From Bacteroidales bacterium (GTDB lineage: Bacteria > Bacteroidota > Bacteroidia > Bacteroidales > GWA2-32-17), in assembly GCA_026417155.1 (NCBI GenBank), contig JAOADU010000037.1, positions 1 to 46,762 on the forward strand: DNA of 46,762 nt, read 5' to 3'. The notes beneath the pieces are model-generated. The model was given only the letters and a program-made list of their open reading frames with translations. It was not told the origin of the DNA and searched no databases. Shown here piece after piece: positions 30,128 through 38,912 of this stretch; positions within the stretch are counted from its first letter, which is position 1, and every line of letters starts with the position of its first letter. The position numbers and the translations under genes were made by a program.

Positions 30128-31711
30128 TTACGCTGTTTTAAATTTTGCAGCAACTTCTTTTGCGCATTGGTCTAAGATATTTGTAACATTATCGTCAATG
30201 ATTCCCTGACGCAAAGTATCGAGTACTTCGGGATGTTTCGTTTTTAAATATTCAATATAGTCAACTTCGAACTCTTTTACTTTCTTTAAAGGAACATCTT
30301 TTAATAATCCTTTTGTTCCACAATAAATAACGGCAATTTGTTCTTCGACAGGAACCGGCGAATATTGTTTTTGTTTTAAAAGTTCTACGTTTTTAGCTCC
30401 TTTATCAAGGATGGCTTTTGTAGCGGCATCAAGGTCGGAACCGAATTTTGCGAAAGCTTCAAGTTCTCTGTATTGTGCTTGGTCTATCTTAAGCGTACCT
30501 GCTACTTTTTTCATAGCTTTTATTTGTGCATTTCCTCCTACACGCGAAACAGAGATCCCAACGTTAATAGCAGGTCTAACTCCGGCATTAAACAAGTTAG
30601 ATTCGAGATATATTTGCCCGTCGGTAATAGAGATAACATTAGTTGGTATGTATGCCGATACGTCGCCAGCTTGAGTTTCTATAATGGGTAAAGCTGTCAA
30701 TGAGCCACCGCCTTTAACCATATGGCGAATAGATTCAGGAATATCGTTCATTTGACGAGCCACTTCGTCCGATTCTATAATTTTAGCTGCACGTTCGAGT
30801 AAGCGTGAATGTAAATAGAAAATATCGCCAGGATACGCTTCACGTCCGGGAGGGCGACGTAATAATAGCGAAACTTCTCGATAAGATACAGCTTGTTTCG
30901 ATAAATCATCGTAAATAATAAGCGCATGGCGTCCTGTATCGCGGAAAAACTCACCGATAGCACAACCCGCATACGGTGCATAGAATTGCATTGCTGCCGG
31001 GTCGCTCGCTGTGGCTTCTACAATAACCGTGTAATCCATAGCGCCGTATTTTTCCAAAGTCTTCGCAATGCTTGCTACGGTAGAGCCCTTTTGTCCTACT
31101 GCTACATATATGCAATATACGGGCTTCCCTTCTTCAAAATTTTTTCGTTGATTGATTATAGTATCAATGGCAATGGCAGTTTTCCCCGTTTGGCGGTCAC
31201 CGATAATCAATTCGCGCTGTCCCCTTCCAATGGGGATCATAGCATCAATAGCTTTTATACCTGTTTGCAATGGCTCTTTAACAGGTTGACGAAAAATAAC
31301 ACCCGGAGCTTTTCTTTCAAAAGGCATTTCGTACAATTCGCCTGTAATCGGACCTTTACCATCGAGTGGTTCGCCAATGGTATTAATAACTCGCCCTAAT
31401 AAACCCAAGCCTACCTTTATGGAAGCAATAGTATTAAGCCGTCGAACTTTGTTCCCTTCGCGAATACCTTCAGATGGGCCTAACAATACAATACCTACAT
31501 TGTCTTCTTCCAAATTCAGCGCAATACCTTTCACTCCGTTTTCAAATTCTACCATTTCGTTGGCTTGTACATTATTCAGCCCGTAGGCACGTACTATACC
31601 GTCTCCATCTTCTATAACGTAGCCAATTTCATTGTAATCTACATCGGTTTTTATACCTTGTAGCTGATTTTTTAACAGTTGTGATATTTCTCCAGGTTTT
31701 AATTCTGCCAT
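30128..31711 (-). CDS. atpA: ATP synthase F1 alpha subunit
   Basis: [18 protein letters not shown] Walker [38 protein letters not shown]. Confidence 0.98.
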   Translation of the reverse strand: MAELKPGEISQLLKNQLQGIKTDVDYNEIGYVIEDGDGIVRAYGLNNVQANEMVEFENGVKGIALNLEEDNVGIVLLGPSEGIREGNKVRRLNTIASIKVGLGLLGRVINTIGEPLDGKGPITGELYEMPFERKAPGVIFRQPVKEPLQTGIKAIDAMIPIGRGQRELIIGDRQTGKTAIAIDTIINQRKNFEEGKPVYCIYVAVGQKGSTVASIAKTLEKYGAMDYTVIVEATASDPAAMQFYAPYAGCAIGEFFRDTGRHALIIYDDLSKQAVSYREVSLLLRRPPGREAYPGDIFYLHSRLLERAAKIIESDEVARQMNDIPESIRHMVKGGGSLTALPIIETQAGDVSAYIPTNVISITDGQIYLESNLFNAGVRPAINVGISVSRVGGNAQIKAMKKVAGTLKIDQAQYRELEAFAKFGSDLDAATKAILDKGAKNVELLKQKQYSPVPVEEQIAVIYCGTKGLLKDVPLKKVKEFEVDYIEYLKTKHPEVLDTLRQGIIDDNVTNILDQCAKEVAAKFKTA

Positions 31712-31726
31712 AGCGATATTATTTAA

Positions 31727-32275
31727 TTACGATATTGATGTTCTTTCAATATAATTTTTTATTTTAACTAATTGATTTTTAATACTTGCATCATATTCCT
31801 TATCTTCAATCCTTAAAATAAATCCACCTATTATTTCATTATTTGTTTCGTTTTGAATATGTACTTTTTTATTTAGTGCTTGTTCCAATTTTTGTTTAAA
31901 GTCTTCTATTATTTGTTGGTCTAAGCTTATAGCGGTTATCAAGTGTGCATCTACTATTTGATGATGTTGTTTGTACAATGTTGTAAAATATCGAATAATG
32001 TCGAACAAACGATTTTCGCGACGATTATCAATGAGTAGGGTTAGAAAATTTATTGTAATTTCGTTTACGTAAGGCTTAAAGAAATTGATTATGAATTGTT
32101 TTTTTTCGGCAGGATTGTAAATGGGTGCACTTAATAAAAAGCGAAATTCCTTATTTTCCTTTGTTAATTGTTGAATAAATAGTAAATCCTTGTGTGCCTC
32201 CTCGATTTTATTAGCTTCGAGAGCAACCAGAAAAAAAGCTTTGGCGTATCGAACATTTACTTTACTGTAATTCAT
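31727..32275 (-). CDS. atpH: ATP synthase F1 delta subunit
   Basis: 182 aa, VRYAKAFFLVALE...NNEIIGGFILRIEDKEYDASIKNQL. Confidence 0.93.
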   Translation of the reverse strand: MNYSKVNVRYAKAFFLVALEANKIEEAHKDLLFIQQLTKENKEFRFLLSAPIYNPAEKKQFIINFFKPYVNEITINFLTLLIDNRRENRLFDIIRYFTTLYKQHHQIVDAHLITAISLDQQIIEDFKQKLEQALNKKVHIQNETNNEIIGGFILRIEDKEYDASIKNQLVKIKNYIERTSIS

Positions 32276-32279
32276 ACAA

Positions 32280-32771
32280 TTAGTTCAATTTAAGTTCGTC
32301 GAGCAGTGTTTTTATATATGTTTTTTGTTGTTCGTAGTCGAGTTCTTTTCGAATAATTTTTTCGGCAATAAGAACCGAAAACTCGGCAATTTGATGGCGA
32401 ATTTCGCTCATTGCTTGATTTTTTTCGTTTTCGATTGAAATTTTAGTAGTTGCAAATATTTTTTCGGCTTCGATAGATGCTTGTTGTTTCGCTTCGGCAA
32501 TAATTTTTTCTTTCATCTCACGAGCTTCTTTAATAATAGCATCGGCTTGCTTACGAGCTTCGGCAAGAATTTGTTCATTATTGGCTTGCAATTTTTGCAT
32601 TTCGAGTTTTGCTTCTTCGGCAGCCTTTAGAGCTTTTTCGATATTTTCTTCGCGTTCTTTCAATATTTTTAAAATGGGTTTCCACGCAAATTTTTTCAAA
32701 ATAAGAAAAACAATTGTAAAGGAAACCAACATCCAAAATACTAATCCTATACCTGGCGTTACAAGTGGCAT
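32280..32771 (-). CDS. atpF: ATP synthase F0 b subunit
   Basis: TM helix LVFWMLVSFTIVFLILKKFAWKPI followed by Ala/Glu/Lys-rich coiled coil. Confidence 0.95.
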   Translation of the reverse strand: MPLVTPGIGLVFWMLVSFTIVFLILKKFAWKPILKILKEREENIEKALKAAEEAKLEMQKLQANNEQILAEARKQADAIIKEAREMKEKIIAEAKQQASIEAEKIFATTKISIENEKNQAMSEIRHQIAEFSVLIAEKIIRKELDYEQQKTYIKTLLDELKLN

Positions 32772-32813
32772 AATGCTTATTTTATTTTAATTATTCATTT
32801 TTTCTTTTTAAAA

Positions 32814-32850
32814 AGAGACAGATTTAAGCCAACCGCTTACTTCTGTCTCT
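32814..32850 (-). other. Intercistronic RNA hairpin between atpE and atpF (terminator/attenuator/processing candidate)
   Basis: Minus strand AGAGACAGA-AG-TAAGC-GGTTG-GCTTA-AA-TCTGTCTCT followed by TTTTT; 9-bp + 5-bp perfect stems. Confidence 0.7.
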
Positions 32851-32859
32851 ACCATAGAG

Positions 32860-33117
32860 TTAAATAAACAGTATGAGCAAACAAACAACGATAGCAAAGA
32901 AGGCAACACCTTCAATAAGAGCAGCGGCTACGATCATATTAGAACGAATATCGCCCGCAGCTTCGGGTTGACGTGCAATGGCTTGCATGGCATTTCCACC
33001 AATGTTGCCAATTCCTAATCCTGCACCAATAACTGCAATACCTGCACCTAGTCCTGCACCCATTTTTGCTAAAGCTACATTTGCTACTGCTTGTAAAATA
33101 ACGGTTAATGTAATCAT
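32860..33117 (-). CDS. atpE: ATP synthase F0 c subunit
   Basis: GAGLGAGIAVIGAGLGIGNIGGNAMQAIARQPEAAGDIRSNMIVAAALIEGVAFFAIV. Confidence 0.97.
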   Translation of the reverse strand: MITLTVILQAVANVALAKMGAGLGAGIAVIGAGLGIGNIGGNAMQAIARQPEAAGDIRSNMIVAAALIEGVAFFAIVVCLLILFI

Positions 33118-33129
33118 AATATATTGATT

Positions 33130-34242
33130 TTAGTGAGTATTTTCATGATGATGCTCTTCGACTGCCATACCAAAGTATATAGCCGACAACAATGTAAATA
33201 CATATGCCTGAATAAAAGCAACCAGCAATTCAAGCAATGTCATAAAAATAGCAAAGCTAACAGAAAGAATTGATATTCCATATCCTCCTGCCCAATGCAT
33301 AGAGCCAAAGATAAATATTAAACTAAAAAAGCCAAGTGCAATAATATGTCCGGCGGCTATGTTTGCAAAAAGACGAACCATTAGCACAAAAGGCTTGGTA
33401 AAAACACCGATAAGCTCTATTATCGGCATAAGTGGAATAGGAATTTTTAACCACCATGGTACACCTGGTGCATTAACGATATGCATCCAATACGATTTGT
33501 TTCCGCTAAATGTTGTCATTGCAAATGTAAATAGAGCTAACACCATAGTTACGGCTATATTGCCAGTTACATTTGCACCACCAGGGAATACAGGAATTAA
33601 ACCTATGAGATTAGCAAAGAAAATAAAGAAAAATACCGTAAGCAAATAAGGCATAAACTTATATGCTTTATGTCCAATAGAGGGAAGAGCAATATCGTCG
33701 CGTATAAATAATACTAACGGTTCTACCCACGATGCTAAACGACGTGGAGGAGCACTTGGATTTTCTTTGTAATATTTTGCTACCGATAAAAACACCCACA
33801 ACAATAATCCAATAATTATAAATATTTGCAGTACATTCTTAGTAATGGATAAATCGAGTGGTAGCTGTGCATGAATATCAATATTTCCTAACTCATCTAC
33901 TTCTACAATCTTTCCTTTTAATTCGCCTTCGGTTATCAACGCAAGCCCATTGTAGCTTTGATGTCCATGATGAAATTTATTCGATAAAAAAACATGCCAT
34001 TGTTTTTGTTTATAGCTATAAACTATAATTGGTAAAGGGATGCTTATATGAGTATGACCTATGGTTGCAATGTGCCATTCGTGAGCATCGAGAATGTGAT
34101 CGATAATAAACTCTCCCGGATTAAATTTTTCTTCATTAACAGCATGTTGAGTTGTATCTTCACTTGCGGGGATCGAAACAGGTAAGGCAAATAACACAAC
34201 AAGTATCAAAAAAATACACAGCTGTTTATTAAATTCAATCAT
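33130..34242 (-). CDS. atpB: ATP synthase F0 a subunit with N-terminal extracytoplasmic extension
   Basis: Start trimmed to MIEFNKQLCIFLILVVLFALPVS (ORF opens with TTG at 34263); MVRLFANIAAGHIIALGFFSLIF contains the conserved Arg helix. Confidence 0.93.
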   Translation of the reverse strand: MIEFNKQLCIFLILVVLFALPVSIPASEDTTQHAVNEEKFNPGEFIIDHILDAHEWHIATIGHTHISIPLPIIVYSYKQKQWHVFLSNKFHHGHQSYNGLALITEGELKGKIVEVDELGNIDIHAQLPLDLSITKNVLQIFIIIGLLLWVFLSVAKYYKENPSAPPRRLASWVEPLVLFIRDDIALPSIGHKAYKFMPYLLTVFFFIFFANLIGLIPVFPGGANVTGNIAVTMVLALFTFAMTTFSGNKSYWMHIVNAPGVPWWLKIPIPLMPIIELIGVFTKPFVLMVRLFANIAAGHIIALGFFSLIFIFGSMHWAGGYGISILSVSFAIFMTLLELLVAFIQAYVFTLLSAIYFGMAVEEHHHENTH

Positions 34243-34386
34243 GCAAAAAAATTTAACCATCAAAAATAATTACAAATATCTTTAATTTCAAAAATTCACA
34301 TAAAAAGTTTTTATATATCCTTGAAATCAAAAAGTAAATTCAAATCTTTTTTAAATCAGAAAAATTTTGTATTTTTAAATAAAAAA

Positions 34387-36021
34387 ATGTTATTTGCATA
34401 TATTGAAACGAACGCAATTTCTATTTTACATGATCCGGAGCCTTGTGCAAAAGATTTTATCAAATATTCGTCGGGTAATATCTTTCAAACAAACTTTGAA
34501 CAAATAACTTTTTTAATTGACAAAGAATCGCCTTTTCAACTATTTGAAGATAGCTCTTTAAAAATTCTTGTTTACGGTAAAATATACAACACAACCATTG
34601 AAGAAATTGCCAATCTTTATCGTACCAACAGTTATTTTAATACTTTCGATTACGGAACATTTCGCGGACATTATAATTTGTTTATTTACGATAAAAAAGA
34701 AAGAAAATTATTATTAATTACCGATCAGTTTGGACTATTACCCTTATTCATGTATAAATATAGTAGTATTTTCATTCTCACAACTGAATATGAAAGTATC
34801 TTAGCTCATCCACTTCCTAATAGTAAAATAAACATTGAAGCTATTTTAGACTATATTTACACGGGATCGTTAGTTAATAATACCTTTTTTACTTATATTT
34901 ATATGCTCCCTTCGTTTTCGGTTCATATTATTGATTTAAAATATTATACCATTTCCCGACATCGTCATTTAAATTGTTTTTCTACATCAAAAAATGATTC
35001 CATATCGTATTGGGTAGAAAAAATGACCAATGATTTTCGCGAAGCGGTTTCTTTAATTGCCAATGATCAATCGGAATTAAACATAATGCTCACAGGCGGT
35101 TTAGATACACGACTTATATTAGCTAACCTTACCGAAGAACAAAGAAAAAAAGCAAATTTTATTACGTTTACCGTTAATGGTGTTGATGTAAATGCCGATA
35201 CAGACATTCGTATTGCCAAAGAACTTGCCAAACAATATCAGTTAAAACATCAGATTGTTTCTCTTAAAGAAGTAGACTTGTGGAATAATTTCTCGCTCGA
35301 CAAATTTATTGAATGGAAAAATTATTGGAGAAAACATAATAACAAAAAATACATTTCGGGCTTATATGGTACTGAATTCTTAGGAGCCAAAGGATTTTAT
35401 CATTTGAAAGACCATGCTCCCTTTTTATTTACGAATCACACAACGGTTCTTCGAACCTTTAATGCATTGTATAAAAATTACTATTTACCAAAGAAGAATT
35501 ATTTAAAAGGCAAAGAACTAAATTCTCCTAATGTTTACTACGATCGATTGTATCAAATTCATTATTATACTCGTTCTTTTCTTTCGAATATTTATGGCGG
35601 ATTAGTTGGAATGTGGTATCAACCATTTACATTTACCAAAAAATTATATACTCCCTTTCTCGATACTAAAATGCTTGAAAATTACATGTGCTTGCCAAAA
35701 GAAATTATCAAAAAGCCTTATTACTTATACAATGAAATATATAAAACATCATTTTCCTCTTTCACAAAAATTCCTGTCAACAATACAAATTGCTTAATTG
35801 AGAATAGTCCTTTTGTTCTGAACAACGAAGGCATTTCGCCAGTTGATTATAAAAGCTTTCCCATTGATGATGTGTTAAAACTTCTATCAACAAAAGTATC
35901 GTTTCCACTTTTTGACTTAAGAGAGATTAGAAGAAAAGAAAATGTTAGAATGAAAACTCTTGTTCTTAATTTTTACTTATGGTTGTATGGTACATTTTAT
36001 CCCGATAAAATTATAATTTAA
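34387..36021 (+). CDS. Asparagine synthetase-like protein (degenerate GATase-II N-domain + synthetase domain)
   Basis: ATG at 34387 preferred over TTG 34321; ITDQFGLLPLFMY; PP-loop-like IMLTGGLDTRLILANL. Confidence 0.75.
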   Translation: MLFAYIETNAISILHDPEPCAKDFIKYSSGNIFQTNFEQITFLIDKESPFQLFEDSSLKILVYGKIYNTTIEEIANLYRTNSYFNTFDYGTFRGHYNLFIYDKKERKLLLITDQFGLLPLFMYKYSSIFILTTEYESILAHPLPNSKINIEAILDYIYTGSLVNNTFFTYIYMLPSFSVHIIDLKYYTISRHRHLNCFSTSKNDSISYWVEKMTNDFREAVSLIANDQSELNIMLTGGLDTRLILANLTEEQRKKANFITFTVNGVDVNADTDIRIAKELAKQYQLKHQIVSLKEVDLWNNFSLDKFIEWKNYWRKHNNKKYISGLYGTEFLGAKGFYHLKDHAPFLFTNHTTVLRTFNALYKNYYLPKKNYLKGKELNSPNVYYDRLYQIHYYTRSFLSNIYGGLVGMWYQPFTFTKKLYTPFLDTKMLENYMCLPKEIIKKPYYLYNEIYKTSFSSFTKIPVNNTNCLIENSPFVLNNEGISPVDYKSFPIDDVLKLLSTKVSFPLFDLREIRRKENVRMKTLVLNFYLWLYGTFYPDKIII

Positions 36022-36946
36022 AAACCTTTTTCATTACCCTTAGCTTATACCACCAAACAGACCAAAACAAAGATTTTAACATATACCAATTCATTAAAAA
36101 ACCATTTTTTACAAATTTATACTGACACCCATACACAAGAATTTCATATTCGGCAGCTACTTGCTGATAAATTTTATGACGGTATTGTTTATAGAACGAA
36201 TCTTGCAACAACCATTTTAAAATTCGTATATTGTTCTCTATAAATTTTATGTTCGACACGCTTTTGCTTAATCCTTTTTCGTGGTCGTAATATACCGACC
36301 ATGGCTCATTCATGTAATAAAATTTGCTGTTTCTGATAATATACAACTGAAAAGCCCAACTAAATGAATATATCGGTAGAGTATAACGACGAAAAAAATC
36401 ATGAAATTCCATTTTTCTAAACACGAGCGATGCTGTAGGAATAATGTTTCTGGATATTAATTTGTTAGGTAAAAAAATAGCATCATAACGATTAAACTGG
36501 CTGTAATATTTCCATTGATGATGTGCTTGGTTTCTTGCTTGTTCGTCTTCTGATTTAACCGCATCAGAAATAATTAAAGCGTCGTGAAAACAGCCAACAA
36601 AGTCCGAATTTTTTTCTAAAAATTCTACTTGTCGTTGTAATTTATATTCGTAAACCCAATAATCATCGGCATCGAGCCAACAAAAATATCGTCCTTTTGC
36701 ACAATCTATTATTTGTTTTGCTCTTACAATAGGCCCTTTACATTCGGCATTTAATAATAGTCTTATTGTTTGAGGATGCTGTTTATAGTAATTTTCTAAA
36801 ATGATTGGCGTTTTGTCGGTACTATTATCATCGCATAAAATTAATTCATACCGATACGACGTTTGTTGAGAAAGAACTGATTCTATCGCTTTTTCAATAG
36901 TTTTTTCATGGTTGTAAGAAAGAATTGCAACCGTTATATCTATCAT
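36011..36946 (-). CDS. Glycosyltransferase family 2
   Basis: ITVAILSYNHEKTIEKAIESVLSQQTSYRYELILCDDNSTDKT...CWLDADDYW. Confidence 0.9.
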   Translation of the reverse strand: MIDITVAILSYNHEKTIEKAIESVLSQQTSYRYELILCDDNSTDKTPIILENYYKQHPQTIRLLLNAECKGPIVRAKQIIDCAKGRYFCWLDADDYWVYEYKLQRQVEFLEKNSDFVGCFHDALIISDAVKSEDEQARNQAHHQWKYYSQFNRYDAIFLPNKLISRNIIPTASLVFRKMEFHDFFRRYTLPIYSFSWAFQLYIIRNSKFYYMNEPWSVYYDHEKGLSKSVSNIKFIENNIRILKWLLQDSFYKQYRHKIYQQVAAEYEILVYGCQYKFVKNGFLMNWYMLKSLFWSVWWYKLRVMKKVFKL

Positions 36947-37188
36947 TTGTTTATTTTCGATTGTATTAAGTTAACTATATCGTTTAAATAAACAATTTGT
37001 TTTAATTGTTCGTTTTCTACTTCTATATTGAATTTTTCTTCTACATCAATAATAATATCTACCAATCGAGCAGAATTAATTTTCAAATCATTCGCAATAT
37101 GAGGATTGTCGGGCAAATTCTCGAATACCTTTTTATTTATTGCGTATTTTTTTAGTATAGTTAATATTTCTGTCTTCAGATTTTCCAT
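36943..37188 (-). CDS. Acyl carrier protein (divergent)
   Basis: 81 aa; ANDLKINSARLVDIIIDVEEKFNIEVENEQL, Ser39 as candidate phosphopantetheine site. Confidence 0.82.
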   Translation of the reverse strand: MENLKTEILTILKKYAINKKVFENLPDNPHIANDLKINSARLVDIIIDVEEKFNIEVENEQLKQIVYLNDIVNLIQSKINK

Positions 37189-37189
37189 A

Positions 37190-38467
37190 TTATATTGATT
37201 TTAATATTATTACTGTGTTTGTATCGCCAAAACCGAAACTCGATTTAGCTATACAGTGCAAAGATAAATTTTTTTTGGTTTGTTGTACAATTTTTTCACA
37301 ATTAATTAAATTTTGTATTTCTGGATGCACATCTTCACAATTTAATGAAGGATGCAAGAACTGATGTTTTAGTTCCAAGACAGCAGCAATAGTTTCTATT
37401 GCTCCTGCGGCACCTATAGTATGGCCTATCATAGATTTTAATGAGTTAATAAAAGGGAAGTTGTTGTCATTGGAATTTAACGCTGCTTTCCAGTTTCTAA
37501 TTTCCAATACATCTGCCATTGTTGAACTTAAATGTCCTGAGATAGCTTGCACTTCCGTTTTTTCAACATTTGCATCTTTCAATGCTGCTTCAATACAACT
37601 TACAACACCTTCCGATGAAGGAGCAGTCATGGTCCCTCCATTTCTCTGACCTCCGCTATTTATCCAAGCACCTGCTATTTCGGCATATATGGGGGCGTTA
37701 CGATTCATAGCTGTCTCATACTCCTCTAATACCAATATTCCGCATCCTTCTGCAGGCACAAATCCCGATGCAGTTGCACTCATAGGCCTGCTTGCTTTTT
37801 GTGGTTCGTGATTGTGATTTCGGGTTGTTACTCTCATCGCATCAAAACCTGCCCATGCTGCAGGCGAAAAAATATCTACTCCGCCTACTATCATCCTTTT
37901 GGCATAACCGTGTTTTATATGTCTATAGCCCATTGCAATTGCCTCTGAGCCTGTCGAGCATGCCGAAGAATTAAAACCTATCCAATTGGCTAAACCCAAT
38001 ATTCCAGCCAAATTTGCTGAAGGGGCACTCAGCATGCTATGCTCTACAATGGTACTTCGCAGCCTACGCAAACTTTTCTGATGCACTGCTGGCAATATTT
38101 TTTGCTCGTATATATCGACTGTGCCAATAGCACTCCCAATAATTATTCCTGTTTCCGTATCGGGATTATTTTCGGGCGTTTCGGGTATAGGCAATCCTGC
38201 ATTTTCCCATGCTTCTAAGCTTGCTACAACCGCATATTTTACTACATTGCTTGCATCGGTAAGAAGAAATTGTTCTAAATACGAGTAATATGGCGATTGA
38301 TTGATATTTACTATTCCCCCTAACTGACAACCAAAGCCAATTTCTGCTAGCACCTGAATATGTTGTAAACCACAATTGCCTTCTTGTAAGCTCTTTAAAA
38401 ATTCAGATAATGAATTGCCGATGGGGCTTAAAATTCCCATTCCGGTTATTACAACTCTACGATTCAT
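37190..38467 (-). CDS. Beta-ketoacyl-ACP synthase (FabF-like, divergent)
   Basis: MNRRVVITGMGILSPIGNS; active-site Cys NSSACSTGSEA; His AISGHLSSTMADVLE; NSLKSMIGHTIGAAGAIE. Confidence 0.88.
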   Translation of the reverse strand: MNRRVVITGMGILSPIGNSLSEFLKSLQEGNCGLQHIQVLAEIGFGCQLGGIVNINQSPYYSYLEQFLLTDASNVVKYAVVASLEAWENAGLPIPETPENNPDTETGIIIGSAIGTVDIYEQKILPAVHQKSLRRLRSTIVEHSMLSAPSANLAGILGLANWIGFNSSACSTGSEAIAMGYRHIKHGYAKRMIVGGVDIFSPAAWAGFDAMRVTTRNHNHEPQKASRPMSATASGFVPAEGCGILVLEEYETAMNRNAPIYAEIAGAWINSGGQRNGGTMTAPSSEGVVSCIEAALKDANVEKTEVQAISGHLSSTMADVLEIRNWKAALNSNDNNFPFINSLKSMIGHTIGAAGAIETIAAVLELKHQFLHPSLNCEDVHPEIQNLINCEKIVQQTKKNLSLHCIAKSSFGFGDTNTVIILKSI

Positions 38468-38912
38468 AAATTGAAAAAGCACATTGAATTCGTGAAATAG
38501 CTACTAAATTGTTCATGTCGTCGTATAAATGATTGATGGAAGCAATGTTAGTTTTTTTTATATAATCTAGCTCCGACTCCACATATACGAGCGTATTAGG
38601 AAAAACAGGATAAAAATAGTTAGATTCTACTAATCCGAGGATCGGCTCAAATTTTTTCTTTGATTTATGCAAATTAAACAAATAAATACCATGCAACACG
38701 CATCCTACTTGCCCCATGCATTCCAATAAAATTGCTCCGGGAGTAAGAGGTTTGTGAGAAAAATGTCCCTTGTAAAAATCATGGTTTTCGTGAAAAAAAT
38801 ACGAAGCTTTAACCTTTTGTTCGTCTATATAAATAATTCTATCGATAAATAAAAATGGTTGTTTATATGGCAATGTTTCGAGTAATTCTTTATGTAAATT
38901 TTCAATAGACAT
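38457..38912 (-). CDS. FabZ/FabA-like hotdog 3-hydroxyacyl-ACP dehydratase
   Basis: LLETLPYKQPFLFIDRIIYID; GHFSHKPLTPGAILLECMGQVG (cf. GHFPGxPVxPGVLxxEAxAQ). Confidence 0.82.
   Translation of the reverse strand: MSIENLHKELLETLPYKQPFLFIDRIIYIDEQKVKASYFFHENHDFYKGHFSHKPLTPGAILLECMGQVGCVLHGIYLFNLHKSKKKFEPILGLVESNYFYPVFPNTLVYVESELDYIKKTNIASINHLYDDMNNLVAISRIQCAFSIYES

Noticed and set aside
30411-31586. Plus-strand and alternate-frame ORFs within atpA
   Set aside because: Antisense/shadow ORFs of a highly conserved gene.
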